The translations under genes were made by a program, and so were the position numbers. This document shows, piece by piece, positions 56,283 through 64,000 of a stretch of 64,000 nt of DNA. Position 1 is the first letter of the stretch; each line of letters starts with the position of its first letter. The notes beneath the pieces are model-generated. The model had not been told where the DNA came from, did no database searches, and worked only from the letters and a program-made list of their open reading frames with translations. Origin of the DNA: Celoporthe dispersa (Eukaryota; Ascomycota; Sordariomycetes; Diaporthales; Cryphonectriaceae); contig WAID01000009.1 of NCBI GenBank assembly GCA_016584495.1, forward strand, positions 62,001-126,000, written 5' to 3'.

Positions 56283-57263
56283 CTAGAAATTCTTGGTGAC
56301 ACCTGGCTCAATAGCCTCCAGCCTCTCAAACACCTCGGCAGCCACACGCTTCTGCAGCTTCTTGTTGCTCGTAACCAGCGGAGTCATGTTCGAAATCTCA
56401 CAGTTGTCCACCAGATACTGGCCATGCGTCTCCACCCCGGCGGCCGCGGCGTTAACCTCCGTCCTGCTGCCGACCTCGGTGCTCCGGGCGACGAACAGCT
56501 TGAAGAAAAAGAAGAAGACGGCCTGCAACCCCGCGGCCTCCCGGGAGAGTGACGAGTGGCACAGGCCCGGGTTCGACGCGTTGATGGTGACGGGAAACAG
56601 CGGCGCCGGGTGCTCCTCGGTGATGGCGCGAAAGGTGAAGACGCCCAGGAGCTTTGAGACGGGATACTGCTCCGCCTTGTGCTCCGACCACACCGCCTTG
56701 TCATTGACGGTGTCGAGGATCTTGCCCTCGGGCGCTGACCCCTGAGGGAAATTCGTGTGGGTGTGTGCGTCGGAGGACACCATGGTAAATACAGGCCGCG
56801 TGTTGAAGACGGAAGCAGTCTCCTTGAGTTTTGGCATGACGAGCGCCATCAGGAGGAAGGTCGAGATGACATTCACGGTGACCTGCAGCTCGTTCCCCTC
56901 GGCGGTGTTGTAGGCGAAGCTGGCGAGCGCGGCGTTGGCCACAACATTGTCGACGCGGTCCAGCTCGGCGGTTACCCGCGACGCGAAGCTCTTCACGCTC
57001 TCGTAGCTGGCCATGTCGAGCTGCCAGACCTGAATCAGCCCCTCGCCGCACCCAGTCGTTCTCTCGATGTCGCGCCTGGCATCATGACCCTTGTCCAGGT
57101 TGCGCACGGCGATGATCAGGCGGCTGGCTCCCAGACGGACAAAGTGGCGCGCGGCTTCTTTTCCCAGACCTGTGTTGGCGCCTGTTACGATTACTGTCTT
57201 TCCTTTGAACGAGGCTTTGGGGTAGCCTGGTGTCTTGAACCATTGGCTGTAGAGAAAACCCAT
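56283..57263 (-). CDS. Short-chain dehydrogenase/reductase
   Basis: Intronless, 326 residues. Cofactor motif TGANTGLG at 27-34, catalytic S163/S164 and Y200-PVS-K204. The NNAG motif reads ANAA at 109-112, a known variation. The start at 57263 opens MGFLYSQWFK; upstream codons in the same frame have no SDR content. Fungal RDH-like SDRs of this length act on hydrophobic alcohols or ketones. Differs from the preceding SDR in gene structure and sequence. The reading frame is intact. Confidence 0.9.
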   Translation of the reverse strand: MGFLYSQWFKTPGYPKASFKGKTVIVTGANTGLGKEAARHFVRLGASRLIIAVRNLDKGHDARRDIERTTGCGEGLIQVWQLDMASYESVKSFASRVTAELDRVDNVVANAALASFAYNTAEGNELQVTVNVISTFLLMALVMPKLKETASVFNTRPVFTMVSSDAHTHTNFPQGSAPEGKILDTVNDKAVWSEHKAEQYPVSKLLGVFTFRAITEEHPAPLFPVTINASNPGLCHSSLSREAAGLQAVFFFFFKLFVARSTEVGSRTEVNAAAAGVETHGQYLVDNCEISNMTPLVTSNKKLQKRVAAEVFERLEAIEPGVTKNF

Positions 57264-58000
57264 TGTGGATTGTTGCTTCCAACGTCGCAATAACCGAATA
57301 ATTAAGGAACGATTTCGTGGTTTTGCTGGGCCTGCTGTGTCTGTGCTGAGAAATCTGATCAAGTTGACATCTCTAGCCGTTGGATTGAGTGATCGAATAA
57401 TATATATACTTTCTTTGTCTTGCGATGCTAAAAACCTATTGTGTTGTGAATGGTTTCGGCGATTATGTGTAAGTGGCGGATTTAACGGACTGCAAATGTG
57501 CGAAGAGTGTCCGACGGCACCGGATTTTGACCAAGCCTGTATCAACAGCCAGAGTCCGTAAAAACCGTCAAGCATGAAATAGAAACATTGAGTTGCAAAG
57601 AAGGAGGGAGAAATAGATTCTGAACATTTCCGGACTGCAGCTTGATCTTCAATTCCGTTCGTTGCTTATTTGTATCACAGCACGGAGCGTTGAGAGCGGA
57701 ATTGATTGCAAAAGGACATCTGGAGAAGCTCTAAACTCCTTGCCTACTCACAGCGCTTGCTCCTCACATATTCGCCCAAAGGCGTTTGAAGTGAACCCAC
57801 ATTCAAACATATTGCGTATTAAAGCTGAAAATTTTGCACTACGATAGTCATCGTTTCTGCTAATTGAAATAAACACTTTTTTGTTCACTTTCAGACTTTT
57901 CGGAACTTAGCGACAATTAATGTTTGCCCATTGCCACTGAGACTAGACCATTATTCAAGCCCCATCTGCTCGACCATGATTATTCACCTCATAAACCAAC
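57264..58000. other. AT-rich intergenic region
   Basis: 5' flank of the SDR and 3' flank of the 2-oxoglutarate oxygenase. No gene supported. Confidence 0.5.
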
Positions 58001-59366
58001 TCAAGCCGACCGCATCTCCACTGCCCTCGTGAACCTAGTCGACGGCGCAGCGTTCGGCTTAAAGTCTGGCAGATCCAGGTCCGGAAACACCTTCTGCACC
58101 TTGCGCGCCAGGTACTGCGACCAGGTGCCCTTGACCTCGCGGAACGTGGTGGCGGCCCAGCGCTGCCTGGCGAGCTGTTTCTCTTGGTCGGACTGGGGAG
58201 GCAGGTGGTCTAGCGGTAGGCGCTTCATCTCGGTGGCCCAGGCGAAGTCGAAGAAGAGCGGGAAGGAGAAGCGTGGCCCGGCGCCCGGCGCGGGCCTGCG
58301 GACGCGGTGAGGTCGAGACAGGTAGCGGCCATGGGTAAGCTGGTCGAACATGTCGCCGACTGTTTTCTCATTGCAGGATAATTAGCCAGTGTCTAGAGCA
58401 TGACGAGGAATGTGGAGGAGGGTGAATATTCTTGTGGCACGACTTACCGTTGACTACGAAAGAGTTCTCAATAGTGGGAACGTCGATCCACTTGTCGGAC
58501 GGAGAGAGGATCTGAAGTCCAAAATGTCAGCCGGCGGCGTTGAAAAGAAAAGCGAGAAAAGAAAAAAGAAGCACACAAGGATGCAAAAGATTCGTTATTG
58601 TGACTGACCTGAAGACCAGGGGACTCCACTTTGAGGATGGTGAGGTAACCAAAATCTATAGCAGGGTACGAGGTAACGATGCATTAGCAAATCTCGCAAC
58701 AAATCATCGATCCCGCTGAGCTGGGTTCTCTGACCTGTATGTTGGCCAATGCCAAAGCCCTCTTGGCCTGTTTCCTCCTCGTTGGGCTCCTCCTTCTCTT
58801 CAACGGGCGCATACTTGAAGCAGCGGAAGAGCACCACCGGCTCCGGCTCTATCAGACGCGCGCGCAACTCATTTCTCCCCAGACCTAGCCCCAGGGAAAA
58901 CACGTCCGTGAGCTGCTTTCCCAGCTCCGTCGCCTGCTCCAGGTACTCCAGCACCGCATGCCTCATCTCTGGGAGTGTCTGGTCGGGAAACTGGTTCTTC
59001 CCGTGCAGTGGCAGGCCCGAGAGCGGATGGTCGTCGGCATGCTCGGGCCCAACGTACAGACCTTCTTTCCAGTCGACGCGGCTGTGCGTGTGCTCACCGC
59101 CGAGGGGCATGTAGCCGCGCCAGGCGACTCCGCCCGAGCTCACATCCAGGGCCATCTTCTCATTGAGCGGCAGGTCAAAGAAGGCGCGTGAGGGCGGAGA
59201 GGAGGCCATCCTGCGTCTGGGGCGAGACGGAGTGGCCGGTAAGGAGGAAGAAACCCCAAGTCGAGGCGGCAGTGTGTACGGCTTGGACGGCCTGCTGGGC
59301 CTCTGGAGAGCCTGGGCCAGCAGAGAAGTAGGCCGCGAGATCTATGACGGGGACCTGCTCGGCCAT
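58001..59366 (-). CDS. 2-oxoglutarate/Fe(II)-dependent dioxygenase, isopenicillin-N-synthase-like (one-base frameshift)
   Basis: Four exons (59366-58735, 58655-58609, 58511-58448, 58359-58001) give 366 residues once one base is removed. The N-terminal DIOX_N part starts MAEQVPVIDLAAYF and reaches WGFFLLTGH. In the core, iron ligands H209-T-D211 and H265 and the co-substrate motif R277-F-S279 are all present. The frame breaks at plus-strand GGG 59192-59194: DGLLSA continues as SRAFFDLPLNEK one base out, so one C in the gene appears extra. As written, translation would end after TRLL. Intron 1 sits exactly before the second iron ligand. Substrate unknown; such enzymes hydroxylate, desaturate or cyclise small molecules. 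Confidence 0.87.
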
Positions 59367-60947
59367 GACTGGTGAAGATGTCGCTTCGAGGAGGGGAAAA
59401 AAGAGAGGGAGGACGATGGATGGTCGTCCTGAAGTGAAGAAGTCATTGCCAGGACAAGTAGCGGGGTAATTCGTGTGACTGGTAACGAAGATTGATCAAA
59501 GCTGGTGCCGATAATTATGCAGTGAAACATGAAGATATGACTCAGCAATCAATCATTGGACCTGAAACTGACCTCCAATTCAAGTTCTTGCTCTGGAGCA
59601 AGAGCGCTGGGCCGACAGCCCAACAGTATCTACTCATCACCAGCATAGACTAAAAGTGCCGAGTTGGGTCTTGATTAGTATGAGTTATACGAAGCTGAGA
59701 TGCTTATATCGGGATCGAGCGCCACCATTGGGTCAGTGTGCTCATGTTGAAGACTTAATTATAGTAAGAAGGTCGTGCGAGGCCATCGAGTGTTTCAAAG
59801 AAGCGTGATCAGACAGTGTAATTACTGGATGACCGTCAAATTGAGATTGAAATGGATGTATTAGTTACCATACGGGTTCATGGTGACGAAGCTCAGAATT
59901 ATCTCGGAGAATTGAGCCTTCAGCCGAACGCTGACCCGGGCGGTACCCTTCAACAATTAGTCTCGTATTTCTGTCCGCCAAAAACCTGTGAATTGATTAT
60001 ACTTATGCCATCTTGACCTCACCTATTCAAATTTCGGTTATACAATTTTACTGTAATCCTGTTTTTCTTTTCTTTCTTTCTCTAGACCAGTGTTGCCTTG
60101 CCCAGACGCATTTCCGGGATTCCAATCCACTGTTACTGGTGTCTGGTAAGAGCCAGCATATTCTGAGGAACGTCAAGCTTCCATCTAATTAAACAAGGTA
60201 AATACTTGAGTGCATGTAACAACATTGGAATCTCATCGGTTCTTATGTGCACATGGTATTGGAATCGCACAATTAGATACTTTATTTTGAAAGGCTGAAG
60301 ATGGAGACATTAGCGACAAGTCTGGTGCTCTCTGTTGAGCAAGGAAGAGAGGGTGTCCCAAAGTGATACTGATATGTCTGTGGTCACTGGCCACTAAGGT
60401 AGTCTCACTGTGGCTCGTCCAGTCAATTTTATAGCTTCCATGTGTTTTGCTGTAATCTTCGCAATCAAGTCTGCGAAAATTTACGCCGTGTCTTTCCTAC
60501 AGGACTGCCCCGAGACTCTTTAGGTGCCTGATTTGAAGACCACCGAATGATAAATCACTGGAAAGTATCCAAATGCCCTACTCGACCACGCACTTCGCCA
60601 CGGACCCAGATCTTCAAAGTATAATAATTACATTAACGACGCCTAGCTCCCTGGAAGTCCGGAGTGTCTCTCACATCAGCACTGCTGGAGCAGCTCGTGA
60701 CGATGAGTGTGTGCTATTGTTTATTGTTGGGCGCAGTCCGGCTATTCTCTGTGTAACTCTTTCACCGGGTCAGCTAGAGCTGTGGGGGCGGGCTGTGAAT
60801 TTGTACGGTCGCCCCAGAGGAATCGCATCCTTGAGAAGCCTACAACCCTCCGTCTCTCCCGATAAATTCCTTCCCACGGAGTCCGTAAAAAAAGAAGTAG
60901 GGCGAAAGAAGAGAGCACAGAAAGAAGCGGTGGCTGCTTTTTTTTTA

Positions 60948-60978
60948 AAAAAAGAAAAAGAAAAAGAAAAAGAAAAAA
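60948..60978. repeat. AAAAAG repeat
   Basis: Four units of a six-base A/G repeat after a T/A tract. Confidence 0.8.
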
Positions 60979-61589
60979 GCCCAACCCTAACTCTAGGGCG
61001 AGTAGATTAGAAATATATAATGACGACCTGTACTTCAAACATGACGGCAGTGCCGCCGTCTCACGACAAGGTCTATTGATATCACCCTACATGGCCAGAC
61101 ACCTATTCTATGTAATTTGGAATGATCATAACGCGTATGTCTCTAGCACGAGTCCTCGCTCTTTCAAGCTGGAGGTATGACAAATTGCACAGCGAGGGAA
61201 GAAGTGGGAGGTAGGGCATGCAACAACGGCAGAGTCGTCCGTCAGCAAGCCACACCACGAGGGGAGTCAAGGAGGGGAAGACCCATGACCTGCACACTGC
61301 CCACACAGGCGTGTCTCCGTCCCTCCTATCCCGTGCTGGGGCCTGAAGATCCCATCTAAACCCTGGTCTGGTCTTACAATGTGCAACTACTAATGCTCGA
61401 ATCATTTTTTTCTTTCCTTCTTCCCCGGCCTGTCGCCTGGCTGAGCCTCGGTTTGGCAGACAACATCCATAAGCTGACGCAGACTCATCGCGGGCGAAGC
61501 CAACCCGGTGTAGCATACCTGTCCGTCCGTCCGTCCTGTCGATTTCCAATATGATGAGACAAACATTTGACATGGGATTCTCTGGTAGT

Positions 61590-61631
<42 letters not shown>
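61590..61631. repeat. CAA trinucleotide repeat
   Basis: About 13-14 uninterrupted CAA units in non-coding sequence. Confidence 0.9.
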
Positions 61632-63036
61632 CCGACAATAGGAGACAGTTTGTCGCTACTGTGGGTGCGCGCAATGCGCGGGAGCCCAGGCAAACCCCTT
61701 GCATTTTCAAGTTTCGAAGAGCGGGTCAACAAATGCAAAAATGTAGACCATCGCAGGAGAAGGAAGGAAAATAAGAAAGAGACTATGCAAAACGAAGAAG
61801 AGGCTACGACGATTTATGGAATGTCAAAGATGAGAGGCCATGTCCTAAACCAGCAACTCGAGAGGCAGAGTGCGTGCGACGAGAGCAAATAAGGTGACGA
61901 AGAAAGCTTGTCTCCAGGACGATCACCAGATAGAATAGACGCTAGGGCTGAGAAGAGATAAGGGGGCCTACGTCCCCAAGCGGAAAAAGGACCTCGCATG
62001 GAACAGCAAAACGCCAAGAAAAATGCTAGCATCAAAGAGGCAGCTCGAGACAAGGGCAGAGGCACAGCAATGGAGGATGTTAGAGAGGGGGGGGCCGATG
62101 CCACCCGAGACCAGCGTAATCACCATATGTACCAAGGAAGGGGGCATGGAGAAAAGGGTCATGTCCGTTTCCAGAACTGAAGATGGCCACTGTGGGCCGA
62201 CGAGCACGAGACAAGACGGAAAAGAAACAAGACGTTCGGGCAAGAAAGTCAAAACATGAGACAAAAACGAGTCCATCTCCGGATACCAGCCAGTGAAGTG
62301 CTGCCTAGAAGGCCACTTAATACCTACTATGGTAAGGACAGCCCTTGCCAATGGTCAGGATGCAGTCAGCACAACAGTGGACCCTGAAGGGAGAGAGAAA
62401 AGGAAAGAAGGAAAAAAAAAAATAGGGTTGCAGTGGTAATAACTACGAGCGGGCGGAGACCGGATAAGTCGGTGCAAGCCGATAAAAACAAGAAGGAAGA
62501 AGAAAAGAAGAAAAAGAGCTCAGATTAAGTTATATCACCGCAGAGTATTGATCCAGAAGGTACTTATCCTGTGCCACTGCATACAATCTCGGTTATGCTT
62601 TACCTTGCGTGTTGCAATGTCCCCGTGAAAATCCTCCTAGCCGTGTACCACGCGGCTCACACTCTCTGCGGCCTTCTCTCCAGCTTGGGTGGAGCAGAGC
62701 TGCCCAGGTTGCTGTGGGTGGTCTGGGTGGGTTCAGGATGCGTCCTCGAGACCCAGGCTCCCGGGATCGACCGCGCGCTCCCGTAACAGGTGGGGGATTG
62801 GAATGAATTGGAAGGGTGTTCCTGTGTAGGCAATCTTGCCCTACTGCTACGTAGCAACCGTACTATGTAACCAAAGTGCGTAGTATTTTGAAAGGGCTGA
62901 TCATTTAAGAGATCTCTCGTTCCAATACCAACGGTGTGGTTCGACTAGATCAAACAAAGCCTGGAGGGGATGCGACAGGCTGTGGATCTGCAGGCTGGAC
63001 ACGCATCCATATCAGCCGTGTGTAAGCTGCTCATTC

Positions 63037-63069
63037 GTTTATTTATTTATTTATTCATTCATTCATTCC
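63037..63069. repeat. ATTT/ATTC tetranucleotide repeat
   Basis: A compound array of ATTT then ATTC units. Confidence 0.85.
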
Positions 63070-63407
63070 TTCTCTTTTTATTTCCCATCCTCCTCGAGAC
63101 TGGAATGCCCCCGTGCCTTTTTTTTTCCTTCTTCTTTACATAGTAACTAATCAACCTCGGCCCTTTTCCAGGTCGGGAGACCCACCACAGAAGTACCTCT
63201 GAACTTCCTTATCAGTAGGATGCTATCGCTTACGACTCGTCGTCATCCTGCTCACGGACAGCTTCTCTTGAGAGCGAGAGAGAAAATGCGCTGGTGGGGG
63301 AGGGGGGAAATCCAAACGGGCGGGAGGATTCGATAGCACAGGGGCCAGAGCTGAGACCCCGTGAAACCTTTTGTCGGTCTCTCTCGCTGCTCTTTCCTCT
63401 CCTCTGT

Positions 63408-63410
<3 letters not shown>

Positions 63411-63450
<40 letters not shown>
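63411..63450. repeat. GT microsatellite
   Basis: Twenty uninterrupted GT units. Confidence 0.9.
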
Positions 63451-63451
<1 letters not shown>

Positions 63452-64000
63452 TTTCTGCCTGGAATAAGCACAGCAGGAGGAAGAATGAAGATGGAGGGCC
63501 AGTGAGGTTGCACCGGCCGCCCCGAGACGAGTTCAGAAGAAGGGCCCAGCCTCACGGTGGCGCGCCCAGTTTCCCCTATCAGACGACGGATCCGTGGTCT
63601 CTTGACGCGCCGACTTGCTGACCATGGCTCGATTTGACAGGTATCTGCAGCAGGCGTGCGCAAGCCCCAGGTTGGGGTGGAGCAGGGAAGAAAGATGGGC
63701 TCCTCCTCCTCTTGATACGTTTTAGCAGAGGCGGGAGGGAACAAATGGGAAGCGAATGGCCACATCCGGGAACGAGGGTGCCGGGTGTGTCTGATGTACA
63801 AGCCACCAGAAACATGAACGGACCAACCAGAACCTCCCTTGAACAACCCAGGCGAAAATCCTCCTCATGCACAGCGAGGGTACCATCAGTAAAAACTGAA
63901 GCTAGGGCTTCTCCCTTTCTGGACATGGGTATCGTCGGTGATCGACAAGGGTCTTATCAAGAGGTCACCTTGGGTCAACCCGTTTCCATTATCTCCCTGC

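Larger units (their letters stand above)
59367..64000. other. 4.6 kb gene-free region with microsatellites
   Basis: No supported gene on either strand. It contains AAAAAG repeats at 60948-60978, a CAA repeat at 61590-61631, an ATTT/ATTC repeat at 63037-63069 and a GT repeat at 63411-63450. Long A/G-rich tracts occur near 62400 and 62490-62520. The 3' or 5' end of a gene beyond the window may reach in. Confidence 0.5.

Noticed and set aside
60573..61010. 145-codon open frame
   Set aside because: Ends in a low-complexity lysine/glutamate run made by an AAAAAG repeat; no recognisable domain.
61103..61738. 211-codon minus-strand open frame
   Set aside because: Poly-valine part is only the CAA microsatellite read in reverse; no other support.

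Overview
The window is nuclear DNA from a filamentous ascomycete, most likely a Sordariomycete. Genes are short, intron-poor and roughly evenly spaced on both strands. Introns are mostly 50-140 bases with GT..AG ends and CTAAC-type branch sites. The gene content is typically fungal: a PTH11/rhodopsin-like membrane protein, a fungal secreted phospholipase A2, a MAE1-type dicarboxylate transporter, a GPI-type cupredoxin, small secreted cysteine-rich proteins, and single-copy-looking housekeeping genes (RPS5, RPS25, ADP/ATP carrier, NAP1/SET, CENP-X). No rRNA, convincing tRNA, intact transposon or CRISPR array was seen.

Layout. 0.6-11 kb: GH2 glycosidase, Atl1-like alkyltransferase-like protein, a histidine phosphatase ending in a PIP-box-like peptide, a large degenerate Arf-like protein and a NAPE-PLD-like metallo-beta-lactamase protein. 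11.5-18.5 kb: an SDR, then RPS5 and RPS25 head to head around a shared 0.5 kb promoter, then the ADP/ATP carrier. 20-31 kb: an eight-cysteine secreted protein, a BTB/POZ protein, a conserved coiled-coil protein, a membrane-anchored cytochrome-b5/MAPR protein, a seven-cysteine secreted protein and the cupredoxin. 33.7-42 kb: CENP-X/Mhf2 with an AT-hook, a seven-helix membrane protein, a calcineurin-like phosphoesterase and an exonuclease-HRDC protein. 43.5-50.5 kb: dicarboxylate transporter, an alpha/beta hydrolase, NAP1/SET and a PPxY/TM/Ser-Thr/Cys-rich surface protein. 51-59.4 kb: phospholipase A2, then a hydrolase, two SDRs and a 2-oxoglutarate oxygenase side by side, which could be a small metabolic cluster without a backbone enzyme. 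59.4-64 kb is gene-free and rich in microsatellites.

A striking overall feature is that ten genes, including the normally essential ADP/ATP carrier and NAP1/SET, are broken by single-base gains or losses, mostly at short homopolymers. In each case the reading resumes in another frame with intact family motifs. The simplest explanation is base-calling error in the assembly, so these genes are annotated as CDS with a noted frameshift rather than as pseudogenes. Intron positions were inferred by reading splice signals and keeping family motifs in frame; they have not been checked against transcripts.
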